From WQXF01 sp031553615 (GTDB lineage Bacteria > Bacillota > Clostridia > Christensenellales > Aristaeellaceae): a stretch of 64,000 nucleotides of DNA. Positions 28,914 to 37,430 of the stretch are shown here, in pieces. The translations under genes and the position numbers were made by a program. Numbering within the stretch: the stretch's first letter is position 1; each line of letters starts with the position of its first letter. Location: NCBI GenBank assembly GCA_031553615.1, contig JAVBLJ010000005.1, positions 1 to 64,000 on the forward strand. Direction: 5' to 3'. Below the pieces are notes generated by a model, which was not told the origin of the DNA, made no database searches, and saw only the letters and a list, made by a program, of their open reading frames with translations.

Positions 28914-30743
28914 ATGTGTGGTATTATGGGGTATGTGGGTGGGCGCGAGGCAAAGGATATCCTGCTTGAGGGCCTGGCGCGGCTGGAGTACCGGGGATAC
29001 GATTCCGCGGGCATCGCTTTGATGCACGGCGGCGCGGTTGAGGTGCGCAAAGCAAAGGGGCGCTTGGACAACCTGCGCGCGCAGATCGCCGAGCATCCCG
29101 TGGCGGGTCGTGCGGGTATCGGCCACACGCGTTGGGCCACCCATGGTGAACCCTCCCAGGTCAATTCGCACCCGCACACCGACCAGCAGGGCGCAATCGC
29201 CGTGGTGCACAACGGCATTATCGAAAACTATGCGCCGCTCAAGGCTTGGCTACAGCAGTGCGGCTGCGTGTTTCATTCTGAGACGGATACCGAGGTGGTG
29301 GCGCACTTGCTCCATCAGCTCTATGCCGAGCATCCGGGCGACATGGAACGCGCCATTGCCGGGGCGATGCGGCGCATCCAGGGCAGCTATGCGCTGGCGA
29401 TTCTCTGCACCGACACGCCCGACGCGCTCTACTGCGTGCGCAAGGATAGCCCGCTGGTGGTGGGTTGGGGGCAGGGCGAGCAGTTCATCGCTTCGGATAT
29501 ACCGGCGATGTTGCCCTTCACCCGCGAGGTGTACCCGCTGGAGGATGGCGAGATCGCCACGCTGCGGAGCGAAGGCATTCGCGTGCTGGACGCGCTGGGC
29601 AGCGAGAAAAAGGTGGTTCCCCAGCACATCGATTGGGAGGTGGCCGAGGCGGAAAAGGGCGGCTATCCGCACTTCATGCTCAAGGAGATGCACGATCAGC
29701 CCAAGGCCCTGCGTGATACGCTGCACGCCTACGCGGACACCGCCACGGGCCGCGTGCGTGAGGAGCTGATGCCGCTCAACGCCGCCGATGCCCGGGCCCT
29801 GCGCCGCGCGGTGATCGTGGCCTGCGGCACCGCCTACCATGCGGGCATGATCGGCAAACATCTGCTGGAGAGCTTGGCCGCGCTGCCTGCCGAGGTGGAT
29901 ATCGCCTCCGAATTCCGCTACCGTGAGACGTTGCTGGAGCCCGGTGAGCTGTGCATCGCCATCAGCCAATCGGGCGAGACCGCCGACACGCTGGCCGCGA
30001 TGCGCAAGGCCAAGCAGGCGGGGCTGCGCGTGGTTGCCATCACCAACGTGGTAGGCAGCACGCTGGCGCGCGAGGCCGATAGCGTGCTCTACACGCGTGC
30101 GGGTCCGGAGATCGCGGTGGCCTCCACCAAGGCGTACAGCACGCAGCTGCTGATGCTGGCGCTGCTGTCCCTTGATTTAGCCGGGAAGCGGGGCCGCATG
30201 TCGCCCGATCGGTTCGGTTGCATGCTGGCCGCCCTGGCCGCGTTGCCTGAGCAGGCTGCGCAGGTGCTGGCACGGCACACCGACATCCAGCGCTTCGCCA
30301 GCGCGCACTTCGATCAAAGAAACGTGTACTACATCGGGCGCGGGCTCGATCGCGCGCTGGCCATGGAGGGCTCGCTGAAGCTCAAAGAGATCAGCTACAC
30401 GTTTTCCGAGGCATACGCCGCCGGGGAGCTCAAGCACGGCACCATCGCGCTCATCGAGCCGCGCACGGTGGTGATGGCGCTCTGCACCCAGCCGCGCCTG
30501 GTGGAGAAGATGCGCTCTAACATACAGGAGGTGCGCGCGCGCGGCGCGTTGGTGCTGTGCGTATCGCCGGAAGGGGTGGAGGTGCAGCAGGACGAGCGCT
30601 GGTCCATTCCCGATACGCTGCCCGAGCTGGCACCGCTGCTGGCCGTGCTGCCGCTGCAGCTATTCGCCTACTACATGGCGGTGGAGAAGGGCTGCGATGT
30701 CGATAAACCCAGGAATCTGGCGAAATCGGTGACGGTGGAGTGA
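28914..30743 (+). CDS. glmS: Glutamine-fructose-6-phosphate aminotransferase (isomerizing)
   Basis: The 609-aa enzyme makes glucosamine-6-phosphate, the entry to peptidoglycan and amino-sugar synthesis. The glutaminase domain starts at MCGIMGYVGG (Cys1 is the nucleophile) with EYRGYDSAGIA and GHTRWATHG; two SIS isomerase domains follow (ACGTAYHAGMIGKHLLE, SQSGETADTL, STKAYSTQ), ending in PRNLAKSVTVE. Upstream -10-like TATAAC is near 28853 with a poor -35. I see no glmS ribozyme core in the leader. Confidence 0.97.
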   Translation: MCGIMGYVGGREAKDILLEGLARLEYRGYDSAGIALMHGGAVEVRKAKGRLDNLRAQIAEHPVAGRAGIGHTRWATHGEPSQVNSHPHTDQQGAIAVVHNGIIENYAPLKAWLQQCGCVFHSETDTEVVAHLLHQLYAEHPGDMERAIAGAMRRIQGSYALAILCTDTPDALYCVRKDSPLVVGWGQGEQFIASDIPAMLPFTREVYPLEDGEIATLRSEGIRVLDALGSEKKVVPQHIDWEVAEAEKGGYPHFMLKEMHDQPKALRDTLHAYADTATGRVREELMPLNAADARALRRAVIVACGTAYHAGMIGKHLLESLAALPAEVDIASEFRYRETLLEPGELCIAISQSGETADTLAAMRKAKQAGLRVVAITNVVGSTLAREADSVLYTRAGPEIAVASTKAYSTQLLMLALLSLDLAGKRGRMSPDRFGCMLAALAALPEQAAQVLARHTDIQRFASAHFDQRNVYYIGRGLDRALAMEGSLKLKEISYTFSEAYAAGELKHGTIALIEPRTVVMALCTQPRLVEKMRSNIQEVRARGALVLCVSPEGVEVQQDERWSIPDTLPELAPLLAVLPLQLFAYYMAVEKGCDVDKPRNLAKSVTVE

Positions 30744-30868
30744 TGTGGGGCGGGTCGCCCGTCCATGGTTTTTGAGCGGCGGCAATTGTAAAGTTCGCGG
30801 CGCTATGGTACCATCTTCCTATCCGTGGTTCCCTTTTGCAAAAGGGGGGACGGGGAGGAGACGCCGCC

Positions 30869-32242
30869 ATGTACGACCGACGCGCTGAGTTCGGGCTCTA
30901 TTGGCCGCTGCTGATCGAGCAGTTTTTGTCCACCACGGTGGGGATGCTGGGCACCCTCATGGTGGCGGGCATTGGCGAGCATGCCATGGGCGGCGTGGGG
31001 TTGGTGGACAGCATCAACCTGGTGGCCAACGGCGTGATGGGCTCGATCGCCAGCGGCGTGACCGTGGTGATCGCGCAGTGCGTGGGGCGCGGCGAGGAGC
31101 GGGGCGCGAGCAAGGTGGCCCTGCAATCGCTGGTGGTGATGATCTACGGCGCGCTTGCGCTGGGCGTGCTGCTGGCGCTGGGCCGCGTGCCGATGTTGAG
31201 CGCTCTGTTTGGCAACGTGGACTCGCAGGTATCGCGGGTGGCGCAATCGTACCTGGTCGCTTCTTCGCTCAGCATGCCGCTCCTGGCGGTGTTCAACGTG
31301 GCGGCGGGCATCAAGCGCGCTGCAGGGGATAGCCGATCGCCCATGGTGGGCGCGCTGCTGGCCAATTTCGCCTACCTCGGCGTGGCTTGGCTGGGCGTCC
31401 ACGTGTTGGGCTGGGGCATCGGCGGCGTGTGCGGCGGTGTGATCGCTTCGCGCATCGTGTCGGCGGGGTTCATGTGCTGGGTGCTGATTCGCCATCCGGG
31501 GCGGGTGGCGCTGCCGCGATTCTCGCTGCGCCATTCCCTGCGCGTGGATCGCGCCACGCTGCGCCCGGTGATCGCGGTGGCGGTGCCGCTGGGCGCGGAT
31601 TCGCTGATATTCAACGGCTGCAAGGTTCTGGTGCAGGTTTTTATGGCGGGCATGGGCACTGCGGCGCTGGCGGCCAACGCCATTGCGGGGCCGATCACCG
31701 GCTTTGCGCAGCTGACCGGGCGCGCTTACCAGACGCTGGTGGTTACGGTGGCGGGCCAGACCTACGGCGCGGGGGACGTGATGGGCGCGCGCAGGCACAC
31801 GCTGCGCATCACGGCCATCTCCTCGGCGCTGCAGGTCGCTACGGTCGCGCTCTACTTCCTGCTGCAAACCCCGTTGCTCGCGCTGTATACCACCGCGCCC
31901 GACACGCTGCGCATTACGCGGGACGCGTTGTTTTGGACGCTGCTGGCCACACCGCTGAGCTGGAGCGCAGCGTTTGTGACGCCCAACGGACTTCGGGCCA
32001 TGGGCTATGCGCGGTACACGATGTGGATATCCATCCTCAGCATGGTATGCGCGCGCGTGTTTGGCGCGTGGCTCTTGGGCGTGAGGCTTGGTTGGGGCGT
32101 GCCCGGCGTGTACCTGGCCATGGTGCTCGATTGGTTTGTGCGCGGCGCATTTTACGTATACAAAACCTACTCGATCAAGCCCAGCACCTGCTCGGCGGAC
32201 TTGAGCCCATCGACGGCGGCGGACAATATGCCGCCCGCATAG
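30869..32242 (+). CDS. MATE-family efflux transporter
   Basis: The 457-aa integral membrane protein has about twelve membrane segments and a MATE layout: EFGLYWPLLIEQFLSTTVGM at the N-terminus, DSINLVANGVMGSIASG in the first half and a matching second half beginning near VAVPLGADSLIFNG. MATE proteins export drugs or metabolites using Na+ or H+ gradients; the substrate cannot be told. GGGGAGGAG precedes ATG 30869. The last 76 bp overlap, tail to tail, the gene on the other strand. Confidence 0.9.
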   Translation: MYDRRAEFGLYWPLLIEQFLSTTVGMLGTLMVAGIGEHAMGGVGLVDSINLVANGVMGSIASGVTVVIAQCVGRGEERGASKVALQSLVVMIYGALALGVLLALGRVPMLSALFGNVDSQVSRVAQSYLVASSLSMPLLAVFNVAAGIKRAAGDSRSPMVGALLANFAYLGVAWLGVHVLGWGIGGVCGGVIASRIVSAGFMCWVLIRHPGRVALPRFSLRHSLRVDRATLRPVIAVAVPLGADSLIFNGCKVLVQVFMAGMGTAALAANAIAGPITGFAQLTGRAYQTLVVTVAGQTYGAGDVMGARRHTLRITAISSALQVATVALYFLLQTPLLALYTTAPDTLRITRDALFWTLLATPLSWSAAFVTPNGLRAMGYARYTMWISILSMVCARVFGAWLLGVRLGWGVPGVYLAMVLDWFVRGAFYVYKTYSIKPSTCSADLSPSTAADNMPPA

Positions 32243-33777
32243 CCCGCGCCCTCCCCGGCGGGGTAGAGCCCGCGAATGGAGGCCTGCCCATCGGGGCCGC
32301 GCGGAATGCGCACCGGCGAGGAGGAGCGGGTTTCCGGCGCGGTGAGCAACGCATCGGGGGCCGCGAAGCCGTGCACCTGGCGGTCGAACCGGGGCAGGGC
32401 CTTGCGCAGCGCATCGAGCACAAAGGCGGGAAGGCAGGCGCGCAGATCACCCAGCGCGACGCCGGGCAGGTAGGTGGGGGATACGCTGCCGAGCGCGCGG
32501 CTTTCGCGTTGCGCCAGCAGATCGCCCACCAATTGGGCGGGTGCGCGGTAATCGCCCCCGGCGGCGGCGAAAGCGGAGCGCTCCCATTCGCGCTGCAGCG
32601 TCACCCCGGCCAGGGGATGATCCGTAGGAAAATCGGCGGGGGTGATACCCACCAGCAGCGCGCTGTTGGCGTTTGCACCATCGCGCGAGAACACGCTCAT
32701 GCCGTTGGTGCATACGCCGCCCGGCTCGCTGGCGGCGGCGACCACCTGACCGCCAGGGCACATGCAGAACGTGTATACATCACGGCCACTGGGCAGATGG
32801 GCGACCAACTTGTATTCGGCTGCGCCCAGCGCCGGGTGGCCCGCAAACTCGCCGTACTGCACGCGGTCGATGGCCGATTGCGCGTGTTCAACGCGCACGC
32901 CGACCGAGAACGGCTTTTGCTCCATGCGCAGGCCGACACTGTGCAGCATCTCCAATGTATCGCGGGCGCTATGGCCGATGGCGAGCACCAGCGCGGAGGC
33001 TTCGAGCTGACGAACGGCCCCTTTCGTGCGCACGGTGATGCCGCGCAGCGTGCCCTGGTGCACGTCCAGCGCGGTGACCTGGGTGTGGAAGAGCACTTCG
33101 CCGCCCAGCGCCAGGATGCGCTCGCGCAGGCTGCGCACCACGAGGGCAAGGCGATCGGTTCCGATGTGCGGCTTGGCATGATAGAGAACCTCCTCGGGCG
33201 CGCCGTGCTCGGCCAGCGTCTCCAGCACCCTGCGGCAGCGCGGGTCCTGAATGCCGGTGTTTAGCTTGCCATCGGAGAAGGTTCCGGCTCCGCCCTCGCC
33301 AAATTGCACGTTGGATTGCGGGTTGAGCTCGCCGCTGCGCCAAAAGGCATCGACATCGCGCTTGCGCTGCTCGACGGGCGCGCCGCGTTCGAGCAGCAGC
33401 GGGGCCCAACCAGCCTCGGCCAGCTGCAGCGCGGCAAACAACCCGGCGGGCCCCGCGCCCACCACCACGGGCCGCACAGCAGGCGCGGGCGGATAGACCG
33501 AGCGCGCGGTGGGCGGCGCGGGCTTCACAACGTTGATTTGCGGGGGTGCGCGGCGCGAGGCGGCTTCGGCTTCGGCTTCGTCAGAATCGAGCCGGGCTTC
33601 TATTGTGAGCACCAGGCGCACGTCGCGTTTATCGCGGGCGTCCACGCTACGCTTGCATAGGCGGCATTCGTGCACTTGCGAGGGGGGAACGATGGCGCTG
33701 CGTGCGGCCAGCGCGCGCAAGGCATCGGCGTCGAGCGCCGTGCCGGGGGTGACCGAAAGGTTGCTGATGCGTATCAT
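32167..33777 (-). CDS. FAD-dependent oxidoreductase, COG2509-like
   Basis: The 536-aa protein has an N-terminal ~90-residue ferredoxin-like/basic domain (VHECRLCKRSVDARDKRDVR), then a dinucleotide-binding motif (VVVGAGPAGLFAALQLAEAG), an FGEGGAGTFSDGKLNTGI motif and a C-terminal FAD-binding GLYPAGEGAGYAGGILSAA. This is the uncharacterised dehydrogenase group called COG2509. Function is unknown. AAGGAAGT precedes the ATG. It lies 110 bp downstream of another FAD oxidoreductase gene on the same strand and is probably co-transcribed with it. Its 3' end overlaps the MATE gene. Confidence 0.9.
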   Translation of the reverse strand: MIRISNLSVTPGTALDADALRALAARSAIVPPSQVHECRLCKRSVDARDKRDVRLVLTIEARLDSDEAEAEAASRRAPPQINVVKPAPPTARSVYPPAPAVRPVVVGAGPAGLFAALQLAEAGWAPLLLERGAPVEQRKRDVDAFWRSGELNPQSNVQFGEGGAGTFSDGKLNTGIQDPRCRRVLETLAEHGAPEEVLYHAKPHIGTDRLALVVRSLRERILALGGEVLFHTQVTALDVHQGTLRGITVRTKGAVRQLEASALVLAIGHSARDTLEMLHSVGLRMEQKPFSVGVRVEHAQSAIDRVQYGEFAGHPALGAAEYKLVAHLPSGRDVYTFCMCPGGQVVAAASEPGGVCTNGMSVFSRDGANANSALLVGITPADFPTDHPLAGVTLQREWERSAFAAAGGDYRAPAQLVGDLLAQRESRALGSVSPTYLPGVALGDLRACLPAFVLDALRKALPRFDRQVHGFAAPDALLTAPETRSSSPVRIPRGPDGQASIRGLYPAGEGAGYAGGILSAAVDGLKSAEQVLGLIE

Positions 33778-33811
33778 ATCGTTACTTCCTTATACGCGCG
33801 ATATGCGCGCT

Positions 33812-33903
33812 GTTTGATTATGCTTGCGCTGCTTTCTTTGCTTGCGCTGCTTTATTTACTCGCGCTGTTTCCCTTGCTTGCGGTGTTTCATTCTGCTTGC
33901 GGT
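33812..33903 (-). repeat. Five 18-19-bp tandem units over the BaiN-type gene's stop codon
   Basis: Units at 33885-33903, 33867-33884, 33849-33866, 33831-33848 and 33812-33830 share a GCAAGC-AAA-like core with 3-6 differences. The first unit (in transcription order) contains the stop codon at 33888-33890. The array fills the spacer before the COG2509-like gene. Confidence 0.85.
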
Positions 33904-35150
33904 GTGATGAGATTGCCCGCGGCGGCGCGTCCGGCCACCAGGCCGGAGGCCCAGGCGAACTGCAGGTTGAAGCCGCCGCATGCACCGTCGACGTCCAGCA
34001 GTTCCCCGGCGGCGTATAGACCGGGCACCAGCAAAGATTCCAGCGTGTCGGAATCGAAATCCCGCGCATCGATGCCTCCGACGGTGATCTGCGCCTGCTC
34101 GAAAGGCTGCACGCCGGTGACCGGGAAGCGCCAATCGCCCAGCAGCGCGGCGAGCGCATCGATCTGCGCATCGCTTAGCGCGGCGCAGGGCAGGTCGAGC
34201 GGGATGGAGGCCGCCTTGCACAGCGCTTCGCCGATGCGGCGCGGCAACAGCCCGGTGGCGAACTGACCGGCGGGCGTTTCGGCGAAGAGGGTGCGCCGGT
34301 GCTCCGCCAACGCGCGCCGCTCGGCGGAGGAGTGATCGGGCAATAGTGCGAGGCGCACCTGCACATCGCGGCGCGCGGCCAGCGCGGGGGCGGCCTCCCG
34401 CGCCAGCGAAAGCGTCGCGATGCCGGATAGTCCATAATCGGCAAACAGCACCTCACCGCGCTCCGCGTGCGCAACCTCGCCCGCGATGATCAGCGCGGCC
34501 TCAGCCTGCGCGCGCAAGCCCTTGAGCGCGGTGAGGGCCGGATGATTGCAGCGCAGCTGGACCAATGCGGGGAAGCAGGGTGTCAGCCGGTGACCTAGCG
34601 CGGTCAGCAGCGCGTATCCGCTGCCATCGCTGCCCAGCTGCGGCGAGGCCTTGCCTCCGGCGGCGGCGACCACCCGATCAGGGTGGAGCGAGGCGCCATC
34701 GGCCAAGGTGAGCGCAAAGCCCCGCTTGGCCGGAGCCAGGGCGCGCACCGGTTGCCCGCAGCGGGTCTCCACGCCCAGGCGTGCGCAGGCCAGCCGCAGC
34801 ACGTCGAGCACCGCCGAGGCCTGCCCCGCGTGGGGGTAAACGCGGCCCTCGTCCTCCTCCTGCCAGAGCAGGCCCAGCCCTTCGAACACCGTGAGCACGG
34901 CGCGCGGCGGAGCGGTTTTTAGCAGCCGGGCGGCCAGCGCGGCCCCGGTGCCGTGGTAGTGCGCGGCTTGGGCATGCAGGTTGGTCAGGTTGCAGCGGCC
35001 ATTGCCGGTGGCCAGCAGCTTGCGGCCCACGCGGTCGCAACGCTCGATCACCGTGACCTGCGCGCCCGCCTCGGCGGCGGCTATCGCGGACATCAGTCCG
35101 GCAGCACCGCCGCCGATCACCGCCACTTTGGGCGAAAGGGAAACGCTCAT
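33888..35150 (-). CDS. NAD(P)/FAD-dependent oxidoreductase, HI0933/BaiN family
   Basis: The 420-aa flavoprotein starts MSVSLSPKVAVIGGGAAGLM and has the family motifs GRKLLATGNGRCNLTN and a C-terminal PGLYAAGELLDVDGACGGFN. Related proteins include BaiN, proposed to act in bile acid dehydroxylation, but most members are of unknown function. ATG at 35150 follows AAAAAAGGAGG; the open frame extends further upstream without support. A TTGCAT-N17-TATAAT promoter lies at 35218-35190. Confidence 0.9.
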   Translation of the reverse strand: MSVSLSPKVAVIGGGAAGLMSAIAAAEAGAQVTVIERCDRVGRKLLATGNGRCNLTNLHAQAAHYHGTGAALAARLLKTAPPRAVLTVFEGLGLLWQEEDEGRVYPHAGQASAVLDVLRLACARLGVETRCGQPVRALAPAKRGFALTLADGASLHPDRVVAAAGGKASPQLGSDGSGYALLTALGHRLTPCFPALVQLRCNHPALTALKGLRAQAEAALIIAGEVAHAERGEVLFADYGLSGIATLSLAREAAPALAARRDVQVRLALLPDHSSAERRALAEHRRTLFAETPAGQFATGLLPRRIGEALCKAASIPLDLPCAALSDAQIDALAALLGDWRFPVTGVQPFEQAQITVGGIDARDFDSDTLESLLVPGLYAAGELLDVDGACGGFNLQFAWASGLVAGRAAAGNLITPQAE

Positions 35151-35189
35151 GCGGGTCCTCCTTTTTTGGGGCATCGAGATATTGATGAT

Positions 35190-35218
35190 ATTATAACAAG
35201 AATCGAGAGGACATGCAA
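35190..35218 (-). promoter_or_regulatory. Promoter of the BaiN-type/COG2509-like operon
   Basis: On the minus strand TTGCAT (35218-35213) and TATAAT (35195-35190) have a 17-bp spacer with an extended -10 (TGTTATAAT). Confidence 0.85.
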
Positions 35219-35276
35219 CGGCAATATCCGCTTTTAGCTTAATGAGAATTGTTCCTGATAATTTTTTGCAAAGGCC

Positions 35277-35305
35277 TAGACTTTTGTGCCGGAGCGCGGT
35301 ACAAT
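35277..35305 (+). promoter_or_regulatory. Promoter of the rubredoxin-flavodiiron operon
   Basis: TAGACT (35277-35282) and TACAAT (35300-35305), 17-bp spacer, divergent from the BaiN-type promoter. Confidence 0.55.
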
Positions 35306-35362
35306 AGAAAAGGCTGGAAAGCCAATCACAAAGCCCCAAATCGGGGAAAAAGGAGCAACATC

Positions 35363-35521
35363 ATGAAGAAATATGTATGCAGTCTGTGCGGTTACGAATA
35401 CGATCCCGCGGCTGGCGATCCGGACAACGGCATCGCGCCCGGCACGGCCTTCGAAGATCTGCCCGAGGATTGGGCCTGCCCGCTGTGCGGCGCCGGCAAG
35501 GAGGCGTTTGAGGAGGCGTGA
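35363..35521 (+). CDS. rub: Rubredoxin
   Basis: This 52-aa protein is a classic rubredoxin: YVCSLCGYEYDP and WACPLCGAGK give the two CxxC pairs that bind one iron, with FEDLPEDW between. It carries single electrons, here most likely to the flavodiiron protein encoded next. AAAGGAG precedes ATG 35363. The gene for FprA starts within or just after its stop codon. Confidence 0.97.
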   Translation: MKKYVCSLCGYEYDPAAGDPDNGIAPGTAFEDLPEDWACPLCGAGKEAFEEA

Positions 35522-35523
35522 GC

Positions 35524-36690
35524 TTGAATCCTATCGAACTCAAACCGGGCATCTACTGGGTAGGAGCCATTGATTGGGCGCTGCGCAACTTCCACGGCTA
35601 CACGACCGAACGGGGCGCTACCTACAACGCATACCTGATTGTCGATGAAAAAATCGCGCTTATCGACACGGTGAAAGCGCCGTTTGCTGCCGAGCTTTTT
35701 GCCCGCGTGGAGCAGGTGGTGCCGCTGGAATCCATCGATTATCTGGTGAGCAATCACGTGGAGATGGATCATTCCGGCGCGATCCCGGCGGCGCTGGAGC
35801 GCATGCCCAAGGCCCAGGTAATCACCAGCTCGCCCCAGGGGCTCAAGGGTTTGACCGCCCACTATGGCGACCGGGGCTACCAGGCCGTGAAGGCGGGCGA
35901 TAGCCTTTCGCTGGGCAAGCGCACGCTGCGCTTCGTGCCCACGCCCATGCTCCACTGGCCGGACAACATGCTCACCTACTGCCCCGAGGAGCGCATCCTG
36001 TTTTCTAACGACGCTTTTGGCCAGCACATCGCTTCGGCGGAGCGCTTCGACGACCAAGCGCCGATGGATCAGGTGATGCAGGAGGCGGCCAAGTATTACG
36101 CCAATATCGTGATGCCCTACCCTTCCCAGGTGAAGGCGGCGCTCAAGGCGACGGAAAGCCTGGATTTTGACATGATCGCCCCCAGCCACGGCGTGATCTG
36201 GCGCGGCCATATCACGCAGATTGTGGAGGCGTACCGCCACTGGAGCGACAACGCCCCGCCGGAGAAGGCGGTGGTGGTGTTTGACAGCATGTGGCACAGC
36301 ACCGAGCGCATGGCCATCGAGATCGCCGACGCGCTTGCGGCGCGGGGTATTCCGGCCAAGCTGCGCGATTTGAAGGCCTACCACATATCCGATGTGGTCA
36401 CCGACGTGCTGGAGGCCCGGTATATCGCGGTGGGTTCGCCCACGCTCAACAACAACCTGCTGCCCACGGTGGCGGCGTTCCTCACCTACCTGCGCGGCCT
36501 TGCGCCCAAGGGACGCAAGGGGTTCGCGTTTGGCTCCTACGGCTGGAGTGGGCAAAGCATTGCCCAAGTGGAGGAGATGCTGACCGCCTGCGGCGTGGAG
36601 ATCGTCTGCGAAAAGATGCGCCAGCCCTACGTGCCCGATGCGGCCGCGTTGGCCGCGCTGCGCGGGCAGATCGCGGGCCTGCCGCTGTAA
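35524..36690 (+). CDS. fprA: Flavodiiron protein, FprA type (O2/NO reductase)
   Basis: This ~388-aa A-type flavoprotein has a metallo-beta-lactamase-like diiron domain (about 1-245; HVEMDHSGAIP supplies H-x-E-x-D-H, with further His in LHWPD and SHGVIW) and a C-terminal flavodoxin domain (about 250-388; VVVFDSMWHSTERMA, VGSPTLNNN, GSYGWSGQS). It reduces oxygen to water or NO to N2O with electrons from rubredoxin. TTG 35524 sits 7 nt after AGGAGG; GTG 35518, overlapping the rubredoxin stop, is the alternative but is too close to that site. Confidence 0.94.
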   Translation: MNPIELKPGIYWVGAIDWALRNFHGYTTERGATYNAYLIVDEKIALIDTVKAPFAAELFARVEQVVPLESIDYLVSNHVEMDHSGAIPAALERMPKAQVITSSPQGLKGLTAHYGDRGYQAVKAGDSLSLGKRTLRFVPTPMLHWPDNMLTYCPEERILFSNDAFGQHIASAERFDDQAPMDQVMQEAAKYYANIVMPYPSQVKAALKATESLDFDMIAPSHGVIWRGHITQIVEAYRHWSDNAPPEKAVVVFDSMWHSTERMAIEIADALAARGIPAKLRDLKAYHISDVVTDVLEARYIAVGSPTLNNNLLPTVAAFLTYLRGLAPKGRKGFAFGSYGWSGQSIAQVEEMLTACGVEIVCEKMRQPYVPDAAALAALRGQIAGLPL

Positions 36691-36729
36691 ACCTTTAATC
36701 GAAAACCTTCAATCATCTTTGCACATTTC

Positions 36730-36755
36730 GGGGCGTTGTTTTTTGACAACGCCCC
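36730..36755 (+). terminator. 10-bp hairpin between fprA and the flavin reductase gene
   Basis: A perfect stem (36730-36739 with 36746-36755) with a TTTTTG loop and no T-tract. It may attenuate or stabilise the transcript rather than end it. Confidence 0.5.
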
Positions 36756-36781
36756 CAAAAGCGTATTTTGGAGGGAAAAAT

Positions 36782-37303
36782 ATGGACAAAACAGCACTGC
36801 ATAGGGTAAGCTATGGGTTGTACGTAACCGGTGTGCAGCAGGGCGATGGGTTTGGCGGATGCGTCGTGGACGCGTTCATGCAGACCACCGACACGCCTGC
36901 CACCGCGCTGCTCTGCAGCATGCAGCGCACGTTTTCCAACGCGCTGATCAAGGAGCATGGCCGGTTTACGGTTTCTGTGCTGCCCGCGAATGTCGATCCG
37001 CTGGTGATCGCCAACTTCGGGTTCCAATCGGCGCGCACCGCCGACAAGTGGGCGAACGTGGCGCATACGATGCACGATGGATTGCCCGCGCTCGATTGCG
37101 CGTGTGCGGGCATGCTGCTGCGCGTGACCGATCTGCGCGAGCTGGCGACCCATACCCTGTTCTTCTGCGATATCGAGGATGCATGGGTGGGTGCCGGGGA
37201 GCCGCTGCTCTACGCGGAGTATCAGCGCAGCATGAAGCCTGCGACCCTGGCGGCCTTCCAGGCGCTGCAGCAGAGGCAGAAGGCCGGTGCCGACCGGAGC
37301 TGA
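36782..37303 (+). CDS. Flavin reductase-like protein (FMN-binding split barrel)
   Basis: The 173-aa protein begins MDKTALHRVSYGLYVTGVQQ and follows the flavin-reductase-like fold (TTDTPATALLCSMQRTFSNALIKE, then FTVSVLP). In Moorella a flavin reductase domain fused to rubredoxin (Hrb) feeds electrons to FprA; here rubredoxin, FprA and this protein are three separate neighbours, suggesting NAD(P)H to flavin to rubredoxin to FprA flow. GGAGGG precedes ATG 36782. Confidence 0.88.
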   Translation: MDKTALHRVSYGLYVTGVQQGDGFGGCVVDAFMQTTDTPATALLCSMQRTFSNALIKEHGRFTVSVLPANVDPLVIANFGFQSARTADKWANVAHTMHDGLPALDCACAGMLLRVTDLRELATHTLFFCDIEDAWVGAGEPLLYAEYQRSMKPATLAAFQALQQRQKAGADRS

Positions 37304-37361
37304 TGCGCCTGCGAGCGGACAACATGGGGGCCGATGTCGGCCGAGCGGAGCGAAGTGCTCG

Positions 37362-37413
37362 AATCGAGAGCTTAAATCGGGAGCTTAAATCGAGAGCTTA
37401 AAGCTGGAGCTTA
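37362..37413 (+). repeat. Four 13-bp tandem units before the leucine-rich-repeat gene
   Basis: Units at 37362-37374, 37375-37387, 37388-37400 and 37401-37413; the first three differ by one base, the fourth by three. The ribosome binding site of the next gene follows at once. Confidence 0.9.
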
Positions 37414-37430
37414 GTATTGAGGTGAGTGGA

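Noticed and set aside
27724..33903. Short repeat arrays considered as possible CRISPR
   Set aside because: Units are directly abutting with no unique spacers of constant length, and no cas genes are present.
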